64,000 nt of DNA from an uncultured Gemmataceae bacterium (GCA_937923405.1 CALDUY010000003.1:1-64000); one strand, 5' to 3'; shown: positions 52,116 through 61,028, numbered from the stretch's first letter. Numbers and translations are program-made. The notes: a model not told the origin generated them from the sequence alone.

Positions 52116-53786
52116 ATGTTCCGAACCTGGAATCGTTGGTTCGCGCTGACCACTTGCTTAATGCTGAGTACCGCGGTACTGGCTGACGCGAACCAACTCA
52201 AGGTCGATTTGGACCGCTTGCAGGCAGCCAAGCTGGCCACGGACTCCCCGGCTCTGCTCAACTTCTTCAAGAAGCGCACCCTGTCCGAAGAGACACGATC
52301 GCAAATCGGCAAACTCATCGAGTTGCTCGGCGCGTCGGAGTATGCCACCCGCGAGAAGGCCTCGCTCGATCTGACGGATCTGGAAGACTTGGCCCGAGCA
52401 CAACTGGTAGAAGCCTTGAAACATCAGGATCCCGAGATTCGTAAACGGGCGCGAGCGATTCTGACTCAGATTGGAACCACGGCCCGAGATGCTAATCTCT
52501 ACGTTCCCGCCGCCCGGGTACTGGTCGCTCGCCGCGAGGCCGAGGCGGGCCGGGTGTTGCTGGAGTTCCTGCCGTCCATCGAGGATCCCGAGATAGCTCA
52601 GGAAGTGATTGAGACATTAACTCCTTTGGCGGTCGACAAAGGAGTTAAACCGAATTCGACGTTTCTGGCCGCTCTGTCAGATCCCGTTGCCATCAAGCGG
52701 ACTGCCGTTGGTCAGGCCTTCGCCAAGTCTGCCGCTACCCGATCCTTAGCACGAAAGCTGCTCAAGGATGCCGATCTCACCGTGCGCCGCCGAGTGGCTG
52801 TGACGTTGGTCGAAGCAGGGGATAAAACGGCGATGCCTGAACTGCTCAATCTCTTCGCTCAGACCACAGGAGAGGACTACGCCGTCATCGAGGACGTCCT
52901 GCTGGCTATCGCCGGGGAGAAAGCTCCTGAAATGCCCTCCATCGACACTCCGAAAAGTCGCGAACTCTATCATCGACAATGGGTCAACTGGTGGAAGGAG
53001 CAGGGTGAGAATATTGCTCTGGAGAAAATCGATTTTGCTGCCGCCTATCGTGGCTATACCCTTTTAACCACCTTGGGGACGCGGGGCAACCTCGGCTCGG
53101 TGATGGAACTCGATCCTAAAGGAAAGACTCGTTGGAAGATCGATAATCTCAACTACCCCATTCATGTCTCACTGGTTCGCCGCGATCGAGTTCTGATCTG
53201 CGAGTACACGATGAATCGTGTGATCGAGTGTGATCTCAAGGGGAATATTGTCTGGACAAAAACGGTCTTGAATCAGGCTATTTTTGCGGAACGACTACCG
53301 AATGGGAATACCTTCGTCGTGACGCGCAATGGCGTGTTCGAGTTCAATCGAGACGGAAACACGGTTCAGCAGATTCAACGGTCTAGCTTCGATTTGTTGG
53401 CCGCCCATCGTGCCAGAGACGGCAGGGTGACTTTGTTGACGAATAATGGACAGTGCATCCAGTTCGACAAGGACGGCAAACAAACGGGGCAGTTTGCTCT
53501 GGGGCGATTCCTAGGTAGCACGATCGGTTTTCGGGCCCATTTTCTTCCCGGAGGCGGACTCATCGTGCCGGACTACTCTGGGAACAAAATTCGCGAGTAC
53601 GACGCCACCGGCAAAATCCTCTGGGAGGTCAACGCCAATCGACCTAGTGCCGTGCTAAAACTCCCCAACGGAAACCTGCTCTACGCTAGCCGACTGCGGA
53701 ATCAACTCGTCGAACTCGACAAAACCGGACGAGAAATCTCCAAGATAAACACCGACGGGCGACCGCTGTACATCGAGCGACGCTAA
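52116..53786 (+). CDS. Exported HEAT-repeat plus beta-propeller protein
   Basis: The 556-residue protein has a signal peptide (MFRTWNRWFALTTCLMLSTAVLAD). About 280 residues of HEAT repeats follow (ASEYATREKASLDLTDLEDLARAQ, IKRTAVGQAFAKSAATRSLAR). From about 305 there is a PQQ/NHL-like propeller (GSVMELDPKGKTRWKIDN, RVIECDLKGNIVWTKTV, KIREYDATGKILWEVNA), with repeated LPNGNTFV and LPNGNLLYAS. Propellers of this type are scaffolds or bind quinones/sugars. A 7-bp hairpin follows the stop. Confidence 0.8.
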   Translation: MFRTWNRWFALTTCLMLSTAVLADANQLKVDLDRLQAAKLATDSPALLNFFKKRTLSEETRSQIGKLIELLGASEYATREKASLDLTDLEDLARAQLVEALKHQDPEIRKRARAILTQIGTTARDANLYVPAARVLVARREAEAGRVLLEFLPSIEDPEIAQEVIETLTPLAVDKGVKPNSTFLAALSDPVAIKRTAVGQAFAKSAATRSLARKLLKDADLTVRRRVAVTLVEAGDKTAMPELLNLFAQTTGEDYAVIEDVLLAIAGEKAPEMPSIDTPKSRELYHRQWVNWWKEQGENIALEKIDFAAAYRGYTLLTTLGTRGNLGSVMELDPKGKTRWKIDNLNYPIHVSLVRRDRVLICEYTMNRVIECDLKGNIVWTKTVLNQAIFAERLPNGNTFVVTRNGVFEFNRDGNTVQQIQRSSFDLLAAHRARDGRVTLLTNNGQCIQFDKDGKQTGQFALGRFLGSTIGFRAHFLPGGGLIVPDYSGNKIREYDATGKILWEVNANRPSAVLKLPNGNLLYASRLRNQLVELDKTGREISKINTDGRPLYIERR

Positions 53787-54275
53787 CAGAAGCATCTGTC
53801 GGGATTTCCGACAGGCGTCGGGAAATCCGGCGCGAAGGGCGTCAGCGCTCCATGCCCATGACGATCCTTTGGATCGTCTGTAAGCGATCTTTTGGTAATG
53901 ACTTACAGCTTGCTTGCTCACAGACGCTGCTGTTGGCACGGCGAATGCCTTAGTAGCTAGTGACAGCTGATTGTCTATCTGCACTGAACTTTCCCTAACG
54001 AATCAGGCACTTCCGACTCGCGAGGTGTCTCGCGCGGACGTCCAGCCGCGCGGCTGCTCTGGTGTGTGGCTGGGCCGAGTCGCCCAGAGCAGCATCTGAG
54101 GGCAAGGGGAAGGAGGTTCGCCCAGTTGGCCCGTGATCCTCCTCCCCTTGCCCGATTTGAATTATCTCAAGAGCATACCAGCTACACAGTCGGTAGGTAG
54201 TGAGCCTGGGTTCCCCTCTCCCACTCAGGGAGAGGAGCTTATTCGACATCCCCCAGTACAGCAATGGGCCACTAG
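53787..54275. repeat. Spacer with a series of inverted repeats
   Basis: No gene is visible in these 489 bases. In order they contain: CTGTCGG/CCGACAG at 53796-53814, a possible terminator of the upstream gene; GACGATCC/GGATCGTC at 53860-53878; CTGTAAG/CTTACAG at 53878-53908; GCTGCTCTGG/CCAGAGCAGC at 54053-54093; a 17-base arm GGGCAAGGGGAAGGAGG paired with CCTCCTCCCCTTGCCC at 54100-54153; and a member of the C-rich palindromic family at 54211-54238. The right part may hold an mRNA processing or terminator region for both convergent genes. Confidence 0.65.
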
Positions 54276-54785
54276 CTACAAACTGTGGCAGATCGCCTCG
54301 ACGATTTGCTCCAGGGATTGCGTCGAGGTGTCGAAGCAGCAATCTGCACATTGACGATAAAGAGGCTCTCTTAAAGCAACAATACGCTCCACCTCGTCGC
54401 GTCCGCCACCGAGCAGGGCAGGGCGATTGTCGTCACCGGCAATCCGCGACCAGAGAGTATCGACGTCGGCGGTTAGCCAGATCACTCGATCCCAGCGACG
54501 CAACAGTTCGCGGTTCTGGGGCAGCAGTACGACTCCGCCTCCTGTGGCCAGGACGTGCCCGTTGGTACGTTTCGCTAATTCTTGCAGCAATTCGGCTTCA
54601 CGTTGACGGAAGGCGGCCTCGCCCTCGCTGGTGAACAGCTCGGGAATGGATCGGCCAACTCGTTCGACGAGCAGGGTGTCAGCATCAATCCAGTCGACTT
54701 TTAATCGTGCAGCAAGCAGCCGCGCCAGAGTGGATTTGCCGCTGCCGCGTGGACCGATTAGCACCAGGCGGGGCAGGGCGGTCAT
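54276..54785 (-). CDS. aroK: Shikimate kinase
   Basis: This 169-residue P-loop kinase has Walker A GPRGSGKST at residues 11-19, WIDADTLLVERVGRSI (the DxD shikimate site), FRQREAELL and ATGGGVVLLPQNRELL. It phosphorylates shikimate in aromatic amino acid synthesis. Its start overlaps the aroDE stop by 4 bases (ATGA), so the two are translationally coupled. It catalyses the step after AroE, which fits the operon. Confidence 0.95.
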   Translation of the reverse strand: MTALPRLVLIGPRGSGKSTLARLLAARLKVDWIDADTLLVERVGRSIPELFTSEGEAAFRQREAELLQELAKRTNGHVLATGGGVVLLPQNRELLRRWDRVIWLTADVDTLWSRIAGDDNRPALLGGGRDEVERIVALREPLYRQCADCCFDTSTQSLEQIVEAICHSL

Positions 54786-56470
54786 GCTTCCTCTTCGTCG
54801 TCTCGGAGCGTGACGGGAGACAAAGCTCGACGAATCACCTTACGGAACAACTCCAGCGGTGCCCGATGCCCGGTGAAATGCTCAAACTGCAACGCTGCTT
54901 GGTAAATGAACAGTTCGACTCCTGTGATAACGTTGGCTCCGCGCTCGCGAGCCTCTTTGACCAGCAACGTCTGTTCGGGAGTGTAGACAGTGTCGAAGAC
55001 GAGCAACCCGGGCTTGAGAAAGCTAGGATGCAACGGCGACTCGTCAACGTTGGGATGCATTCCAACACTGGTGCAGTTGATGACAGTGTCGTAAGTGCCT
55101 GCGTGTCGTGCGGTCCACTCGACGTAGCGGCAACCAATTTCGTTGGCCAGGGATGCGGCTCGGTCAGTGGTACGGTTGGCGATCGTCACCATCGCGCCTT
55201 CGCGGTGCAAGGCGTGAGCGATGGCGCGAGCAACGCCACCAGCTCCCAGCACTAGGACAACGCGACCGGAGATTGGGATTTCCGTTTCGTTGGCCGTCAC
55301 GGTCAGCTGGGGGGCTTGTGTGATGCCCGTTGCTGCTGCTGCCGTGGGGCGTACCGTGGTCAGCGCTCCTGCAGGAAGGTTCACGTTGGCGGTGATGACC
55401 CCAGGAGGTAGCAACGAGTTGTTCTCTAGCTCGCGGTTTTGTTGAATGAACTTCGGCAGAAACTCGCGTAACACAGCAAGAAAGCCGCCGTAGTCCGTGT
55501 TGTAAGCTGCGAATCCCTCTTTTTTCCGAACTAGAGTGTTGGCCGCTTGGGTTCGCTGTACGGTAGCGTCCTTGAGGTCGGCGAAGACAGCGGCCGCTTC
55601 CTTGTGAGGAATGGTGACGCTGTACCCTTTGACCCCGAGTTCGTCGAAGGCGCGCACAAACTCTGGCAGTGTGTCGCGTGGCACGCGAAATGGTAGGTAG
55701 ACAGCGTTGATGCCCAGTTTGCGAAACGCCGTGTTGTGAATCAGCGGGCTGAGACTGTGCGCGACGGGATCACCAATGACACCGTAAATTTCCGTTTGCT
55801 CGTTGATGGCGTGGTAGTGGTAGATCTGCTTCAGCTCGCGGAACGACGGGATGCCGGGAGCGATGTTGCGTTCTTTGTTGAACGCGCCATAGGTCCACGG
55901 GGCACCAAACTTCGCCTGGAGGATACGCGAGGGAAACCCCATATCATTAGAGCAGAACGCGATCGTCGGTTTGCTGGCTTTCCGCACCAGCTGCAACACG
56001 CGCAAGTTGTCGCTGGGCGACTGAGCGCGAACGACGAGTTTGACCACGTCGGCATCTTGGGCCTGCATCCGGGAATGGATCTTCTCCAGATCAGCGGGCA
56101 TCTCGCGAAAGTTGTGATAACTGACGATGCGCCGAACGGAGCCGAATCGCGGAATTTTATCGATCACGTCGGTTTCGAGATCGACCCAGTCGAAGCCCGC
56201 CACAATGGCCTGGCGAATTAACATCAGGCGGGACTCTTCGCTACCATCCCACTTGCCACCATCGGGAGGACGGCGCACAGTGGCGATCATCGGGCAGGGC
56301 TTGTTGTCCAGCAGTCGCTTAAAATCCGGTGCCTTTTTCAAAAAGTCTAGACGAAGCTCGATAAACCGCGCTCCCTGCCGGGCTGCCTCTTGAATCTCCG
56401 CTTGCACCATGCCATGCCGGGTTCGTCCAATTACGACACAGATGGGGTCTACGTCCGGCAGCGTTACCAT
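54782..56470 (-). CDS. aroDE: Bifunctional 3-dehydroquinate dehydratase / shikimate dehydrogenase
   Basis: In this 562-residue fusion, residues 1-225 are a type I dehydroquinase with IELRLDFLKKA, His119 in SYHNF and Schiff-base Lys144 in VKLVV. Residues 227-562 are shikimate dehydrogenase (YGVIGDPVAHSLSPLIHN, SVTIPHKEAA, AYNTDYGGF, VLVLGAGGVARAIAHAL near 408). Between the substrate and NADP domains lies a Pro/Thr/Ala-rich stretch of about 60 residues (341-400), so the distance from the domain start to GAGG is about 182 residues rather than the usual 125. The fusion supplies two consecutive steps, and aroK follows. Confidence 0.93.
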   Translation of the reverse strand: MVTLPDVDPICVVIGRTRHGMVQAEIQEAARQGARFIELRLDFLKKAPDFKRLLDNKPCPMIATVRRPPDGGKWDGSEESRLMLIRQAIVAGFDWVDLETDVIDKIPRFGSVRRIVSYHNFREMPADLEKIHSRMQAQDADVVKLVVRAQSPSDNLRVLQLVRKASKPTIAFCSNDMGFPSRILQAKFGAPWTYGAFNKERNIAPGIPSFRELKQIYHYHAINEQTEIYGVIGDPVAHSLSPLIHNTAFRKLGINAVYLPFRVPRDTLPEFVRAFDELGVKGYSVTIPHKEAAAVFADLKDATVQRTQAANTLVRKKEGFAAYNTDYGGFLAVLREFLPKFIQQNRELENNSLLPPGVITANVNLPAGALTTVRPTAAAATGITQAPQLTVTANETEIPISGRVVLVLGAGGVARAIAHALHREGAMVTIANRTTDRAASLANEIGCRYVEWTARHAGTYDTVINCTSVGMHPNVDESPLHPSFLKPGLLVFDTVYTPEQTLLVKEARERGANVITGVELFIYQAALQFEHFTGHRAPLELFRKVIRRALSPVTLRDDEEEA

Positions 56471-56836
56471 GACCGCCTCCGACCAGATGGGTCAACTCGT
56501 ACTTCCCACTCTATTCTGAGCGAGCACGGTTCGCAAGATCAGCGAGCTAACGAACTTGCTCGAACTCGTGGCCTCGAAGCAGTGGTAGCGACACGCCACT
56601 AGCGGGCGTACCGGTTGAATCTCTCCTCACTCTTAACCCCTCTCTAAAGGGCAGAAGGGAACCCAAGCTCATGGCTTATCAACTGCGTAACTCCTAAATA
56701 GGTTACAATCGCCAGGGTTGGCAGCTGCTGCCACAACTTTTGTAGTCGTCGGATTTGTCATCTTCGAAGCATGAGGTATACTCCCGTTAGGGGTTGCTGT
56801 GGTTTTGGCAGCATCTCCACAAGGGGAGAGGATGCG
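56471..56836. other. Divergent spacer with a repeat and a promoter
   Basis: No gene is seen in these 366 bases. Bases 56625-56663 are an inverted-orientation relative of the C-rich repeat at 54201-54238 (shared GAGC(C/T)TGGGTTCCC on the opposite strand). A promoter-like pair at 56755-56782 precedes the next gene. Confidence 0.55.
56755..56782 (+). promoter_or_regulatory. Candidate promoter of the gene at 56837
   Basis: TTGTCA at 56755-56760 and TATACT at 56777-56782 are spaced by 16 bases, each matching consensus at 5 of 6 positions, and lie 54 bases before the ATG. Confidence 0.5.
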
Positions 56837-57217
56837 ATGGGAAAATCTGCGATGAACCACGAAGAGAACACATCGATTGATTACGAAGCGGAAGAACGCA
56901 TCGAGGAACGTCGCAAGCATTCCGATCGTCGGAAGCGATCCATCCCCGTGGCTGTGGAGCGACGCAGTGGCAAGGATCGGCGACTGGAAGCAAAAGGGGA
57001 ACGCCGTCGCCAAGTCGATCCCACCACCTGTGAGAAAGACTATACCGACGAAGAAATCATCTTCATGAAGGCAATGGATCAGTACAAACGAGCTAATCGC
57101 CGACCTTTTCCAACCTGGAGCGAGGTGCTGGAAGTGCTACGATCGTTGGGCTATCGTAAGGTTGAATCCGCCACGGCTCTTCCCGGAGTCCCCGTTCCCC
57201 CTGCTAAGGAATCCTGA
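56837..57217 (+). CDS. Charged protein of unknown function
   Basis: The 126-residue protein is rich in Arg, Glu and Lys, with [11 protein letters not shown] and [17 protein letters not shown] in the first half, then a more ordered C-terminal part ([38 protein letters not shown]). The C-terminal helix-turn-helix-like motif could bind nucleic acid, but no family is recognised. The ATG at 56837 has GGAGAGG upstream, and a promoter-like pair lies just before. Confidence 0.6.
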   Translation: MGKSAMNHEENTSIDYEAEERIEERRKHSDRRKRSIPVAVERRSGKDRRLEAKGERRRQVDPTTCEKDYTDEEIIFMKAMDQYKRANRRPFPTWSEVLEVLRSLGYRKVESATALPGVPVPPAKES

Positions 57218-57430
57218 ACCCAGTAGTCAACAAGACTTGGTTGGGATACAATTCGTTCCCAGCTTTAATATCCTCCTTGCTTCGGTGGGCACTACCTTAG
57301 TATGGAATAGGAAGTTCCATCTGTATCAGTACCGTACAGTAGCCAAGCATTTTGTCTCGTTCGGGAACCTAAGCAATTTCTGGCAGGTTCGTGTGCTGTT
57401 GAAAGTGCGGAATCGCCTGCGAACCGAAGC

Positions 57431-59278
57431 TCAGACTTGCAAGCCCACGGCCCGCATCAAGGCTAGAGCGTTGCTATTTTGCACCACTCCGGGATGCAGT
57501 TGATAGTCAAACTGCATTACGCCGTTCTCGAAATGATCGGCAAAATGCACGTTACTTCCCCGTGAACCGAGTAGCTCGGCGATGCGGGTCAAAGTCAGAT
57601 CGTGCGTGGTCACTAGTCCAATCGCTCCCGCCTCGACGAGACCGCGGACCACCGCTTCGGCCCCGACACAGCGATCGTGGGAGTTGGTCCCGGCAAAAAT
57701 TTCGTCTAGCAAGAACAACAAGGGAATCGGACCGCGCGACAGTTCGACCACTTGACGCACGCGCAAAATCTCGGCATAGAATCGCGATCGTCCTGCCTGT
57801 AGGGAATCCTGAATCCGTAGAGTCGCTCCCAAGACCAAAGGCGAGATGCGCATGCGTCGGCAGCGGACCGGACTACCAGCCAGGGCCAACACGGCGTTGA
57901 TGCCGATGGTTCGCAGGAAGGTGCTTTTGCCCGACATATTCGATCCGGAAACGATTAAAACTTGTTTCTCGTTACTCAAGAAGAGATCATTGGGCACGCA
58001 CTTGCCACGCGGCAACAGCGGATGGGCCAAGGCCACTCCCTCATAGAGAGGCCCCTGCTCGACGATTTCGGGAAACGGATCGTCTGGGTTCTCGAAGGCA
58101 TAGGTCGCCAACGCGCACAGAGCTTCCATCTCCCCCACAATCATTAGCCAGCGTCCGATAACAGGGCCGGTTCGCCGTCGCCACTTTTCAATGGCATAGG
58201 CCAGTTGCGTGCCCCACATCAACAGCAGGGCAAACGGCATAAAGAACTGATTCCGTCGCGAGTTCAGCACGTCGATGAGACTACCGAGCTGAGCAATTCG
58301 TTCGGAAGGCATCCAGTCGGTTCCATCCCCCTGAGTCAATTCGCGATGCAGTCGGTTCAGTAGTGGCGAGGAAAAGCGTGCCTGCTCCAGACAGGCCAAC
58401 ACACTTGCGAGCAAGGCGAGATCGCGACCGCGTTTCTCGACACCGTGCAGAACGGCCTGAACCCGACGATACAGCCAGCTTGCCAGCAGTAGTTCCAGGA
58501 GAATCACGATCGCTAAAGGCGTCGATCGCCAGTAATCGAAGAATGCGCCGAAACCAGATTCTACCCCAATCAGTTCCACCAGGGCCAATAGCCAACCCAC
58601 CAGACAGACAATGGCGGTGATGCCCAAGACAAGGGCCACCCAGCGCGGCCAGGTTGACCGAAGGATGGGCGGGGTTGCGCCCCAGTGAACGACGGTGTCG
58701 AAATCGACTCCAGCGGGTAGATCGCTACCCAACAGGGCGAGTTCTTCCCGAAGATCGAGTTGCGGACGCAACTCGGCAATGGCGGCTTGGCGTTCACGAA
58801 TCACCTCTGGGGTAGCCCCTTGTAGCAGCCACTGCGCCAGGGTGTTTTCCCCAGTTCGGGTTCTCGCTGTGCAGAGCAGTTCGAACAAGGAGCCAGCCCC
58901 GAACAGATCCAGATCCGCCGCGTAGGGATGTGTCTCATCGAGGAACCGCGTTCCCGTCGTGCCCTTGCCCTTCCACTGATCGGCCAGTCGAGCCAGTCCA
59001 TCGAGATAGAACATACGGGCACGAATTGCGCGATGCAACGCTCGATCGACCGACTCATGCAGAAAGAGCAAAACCAGGAACAGCAGGACGACTGGAACCA
59101 ACCAGAGAGGATGAAACCAATGCGCAAAGAAGGCCAGATAGGCCAGCACTACCGCTAGGAAGAAGATCACTACGCGGAGGTTGCCGACAAACTTTTCACG
59201 GCGGATCGCACGTTCCGCCTGACGAGAGCGTATCTGAAAACGGGATTCATACTCTCGGACCGGCGACGTCGCTTCCAC
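57431..59278 (-). CDS. Membrane-anchored MutS-like ATPase
   Basis: The 615-residue protein starts at a GTG with AGGAAG upstream. An N-terminal coiled region is followed by two transmembrane segments at about residues 40-75 (LRVVIFFLAVVLAYLAFF, LWLVPVVLLFLVLLFL). A MutS clamp/core-like helical region follows (RTGENTLAQWLLQGATPEVI). The C-terminal MutS ATPase domain has Walker A GSNMSGKST at 445-453 and Walker B LLFLLDEIFAGTN with Asp524. The mismatch-recognition domain I is absent and no Smr domain follows. This group, sometimes annotated MutS, probably does not do mismatch repair; its function is unknown. Confidence 0.82.
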   Translation of the reverse strand: MEATSPVREYESRFQIRSRQAERAIRREKFVGNLRVVIFFLAVVLAYLAFFAHWFHPLWLVPVVLLFLVLLFLHESVDRALHRAIRARMFYLDGLARLADQWKGKGTTGTRFLDETHPYAADLDLFGAGSLFELLCTARTRTGENTLAQWLLQGATPEVIRERQAAIAELRPQLDLREELALLGSDLPAGVDFDTVVHWGATPPILRSTWPRWVALVLGITAIVCLVGWLLALVELIGVESGFGAFFDYWRSTPLAIVILLELLLASWLYRRVQAVLHGVEKRGRDLALLASVLACLEQARFSSPLLNRLHRELTQGDGTDWMPSERIAQLGSLIDVLNSRRNQFFMPFALLLMWGTQLAYAIEKWRRRTGPVIGRWLMIVGEMEALCALATYAFENPDDPFPEIVEQGPLYEGVALAHPLLPRGKCVPNDLFLSNEKQVLIVSGSNMSGKSTFLRTIGINAVLALAGSPVRCRRMRISPLVLGATLRIQDSLQAGRSRFYAEILRVRQVVELSRGPIPLLFLLDEIFAGTNSHDRCVGAEAVVRGLVEAGAIGLVTTHDLTLTRIAELLGSRGSNVHFADHFENGVMQFDYQLHPGVVQNSNALALMRAVGLQV

Positions 59279-59680
59279 GGCACTTCCTGTCAACGGACAC
59301 GGGCGAGCGCATCTGGTGCGGTCTAGCGAGGGACCATTTTGGCGATCGAGCCAACGCCTGCCTACCACAGATGCTATCGCCCTACGAAGCAGTCGAAATC
59401 ATTGATTTAGCGGAAGAAGGTCGAATCAGACAGTCCTGATCTTCTCTAGGAGAGGGGATCCGCCAAGACGACCTGTAGAGATAAATCTTCTGGTTTCTGC
59501 GAATCAACTCTTTTCTACCGTTGTTTAAGTCAGTATCCTATCAAAGGTTCTAATTGGGTTGTTTGCTCTCCCGTCCCGACTGGAGCAGTCCTTACTGGGT
59601 AGAAAAGTTGGGTCGGTCGCAGGTTTCCCCACACCTGAATCACTTCGACCGCACCGGAACCGGATCGAGGTTTTTCTCAC
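59279..59680. other. Divergent spacer, no gene seen
   Basis: These 402 bases separate the MutS-like gene and the small zinc-ribbon gene. I see a C-rich repeat fragment (CTCTAGGAGAGGGGAT near 59445) but no RNA gene or clear promoter. Confidence 0.5.
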
Positions 59681-59911
59681 ATGGATGTCTTACCTAATGT
59701 CTCTGCTCGCTGTCCGTACTGTCGGAGTAAAAATGTTCGAGCCTCACGGCCCCAATGGAACGATTGTCTGATCCTCTGGGGAAGCCCGTGTCGTTGCCGG
59801 AATTGTCGCAATCGCTTCTACCGCTATCCTGCGTATCGAACGATTCCCTGTGCCCTACTGGTGGTGCTTCTCTGTGTACTGGTAACGTTACTCTGGTGGC
59901 GGCCTTTTTGA
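59681..59911 (+). CDS. Zinc-ribbon membrane-anchored small protein
   Basis: This 76-residue protein has an N-terminal CPYC (Cys11/Cys14) and a C-terminal CRCRNC cluster that could form a zinc ribbon. A transmembrane segment follows (IPCALLVVLLCVLVTLLWW). Small zinc-ribbon-TM proteins are frequent in planctomycetes; the function is unknown. The ATG has GAGG about 11 bases upstream. Two overlapping frames in other registers are shadows. Confidence 0.55.
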   Translation: MDVLPNVSARCPYCRSKNVRASRPQWNDCLILWGSPCRCRNCRNRFYRYPAYRTIPCALLVVLLCVLVTLLWWRPF

Positions 59912-59971
59912 GCATGCTGACGGGTCAATCAACACCGAGTGGAGACGCTCGGAAGTAACTTGCCGTTGCTC

Positions 59972-60820
59972 TCACCAATCGTCGTCACGGCGTAGCTTGT
60001 CCAGATCGACCAGTTTCGAGAGATCGAGCGTGCCGCGCTGCTCCATTTCCAGCAATTTGAGACGCTGTTCGAGATCACGGATCTTAAGCTGCAATGTCTC
60101 CAAACGAATGCGGGTGTCATCGGCGGGCCGGGCGCGGGGCACCTCAGGGAAGCCGAGTTGGCGTTGCAGGGCGGCGAACAGATAGAGCGGATCGCGTCCC
60201 ATGTTGGCCCGGGCAATTTTGCCTTCCTTCTCGCCGAACAAAGGTGGCAAGGGTGGCACATAATCGGGATCACGTCGCCGTTGCTCTTGGACGTAGAGTT
60301 CTGATCGAAGATAAATTAAATCGGCAAAATCCACTACTCCGAGTTGTTCACGCATCGAGCGGATGAAGTCTTGCCACTTCGGATCATAAAACGGATCCGT
60401 GCTGAGGGCTTTGAGACCGAGTTCGTAGCCGAGGCGATTGCGGCTCATCACTTCGAACTGATAGACGAACAAGCCTGCTCGTTGGATATTGCCAGCTCGG
60501 TACTCTGCCTCGCGTTCGAGGACCAGCAGAGCCAGATCGATGCTAAACCGTTTGCTTTCATCTTCACTGCCCTGGAGGATATAAGCCTGAAACGGAGTGA
60601 AGTAATGACTCAGACGCACGAATCCCGACGAGAGCAGGCCCGTGTGCTTTAGTTCGGTCGCTAGGAATTGGATAGCCAACGGCAGACGTGTTGTGGAGAG
60701 GATTTCCTGATCGATACGTTCGAGGATCGTCTGCGTAGCCTGTCCCTCGGCGAGCCGTTCCCGCAGCACGCGAAAGAAGTAAGCCTGTTCGATGTACTCT
60801 TCCCGATCGAGCATTGGCAT
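59972..60820 (-). CDS. Cytoplasmic protein of unknown function with C-terminal coiled coil
   Basis: The 282-residue protein has no signal peptide. It is mostly helical, starting MPMLDREEYIEQAYFFRVLRER. A region around YFTPFQAYILQGSEDESKRFSIDLALLVLEREAEY follows, and the end is a coiled coil (RIRLETLQLKIRDLEQRLKLLEMEQ). No catalytic motif is visible and I do not recognise the family, though its composition is that of a conserved planctomycete gene. The tRNA-Ser-like remnant begins 60 bases upstream of its start codon on the same strand. Confidence 0.62.
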   Translation of the reverse strand: MPMLDREEYIEQAYFFRVLRERLAEGQATQTILERIDQEILSTTRLPLAIQFLATELKHTGLLSSGFVRLSHYFTPFQAYILQGSEDESKRFSIDLALLVLEREAEYRAGNIQRAGLFVYQFEVMSRNRLGYELGLKALSTDPFYDPKWQDFIRSMREQLGVVDFADLIYLRSELYVQEQRRRDPDYVPPLPPLFGEKEGKIARANMGRDPLYLFAALQRQLGFPEVPRARPADDTRIRLETLQLKIRDLEQRLKLLEMEQRGTLDLSKLVDLDKLRRDDDW

Positions 60821-60880
60821 GAACGCACCCTACCGAGAGGAACTCCAGAATGTCGGCATCAGGTCGGCAAAGTACGTCTA

Positions 60881-60957
60881 GCGGAGGGGAGGGATTTGAA
60901 CCCTCGAACGTGTTGCCACGTTGTCGGGTTTCAAGACCGGTGCAAGCACCCCCTCCG
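60881..60957 (-). tRNA. Degenerate tRNA-Ser(UGA)-like sequence, D arm missing
   Basis: Reading the minus strand from 60957, CGGAGGG pairs with CCCTCCG at the 3' side. Between them are an anticodon loop CTTGAAA (UGA), a class II variable arm with CGTG and CACG around GCAA, and a T arm GAGGG TTCAAAT CCCTC. The D arm is replaced by GGTGCTTGCACC, a 5-bp hairpin with a 2-base loop. The anticodon stem has a mismatch next to the loop, and position 73 is C rather than the G expected for serine. The 3' half from the anticodon loop is good tRNA sequence. I read it as an attachment-site remnant or decayed tRNA beside a recombinase fragment, not a working tRNA. Confidence 0.6.
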
Positions 60958-61028
60958 GAGCCGTTCTTCACCGTCTTTTTCGCACTTTCGGAGCCTTCCG
61001 GCAACCTCGGATACGCCTTGGGATACGT

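Noticed and set aside
57218..57430. Spacer between the charged protein and MutS-like gene considered for an RNA gene
   Set aside because: Only short imperfect palindromes are visible, with no promoter-terminator pair.
58930..59439. 169-codon plus-strand frame opposite the MutS-like gene
   Set aside because: It is a shadow of the gene on the other strand with low-complexity Arg/Pro content and no leader.
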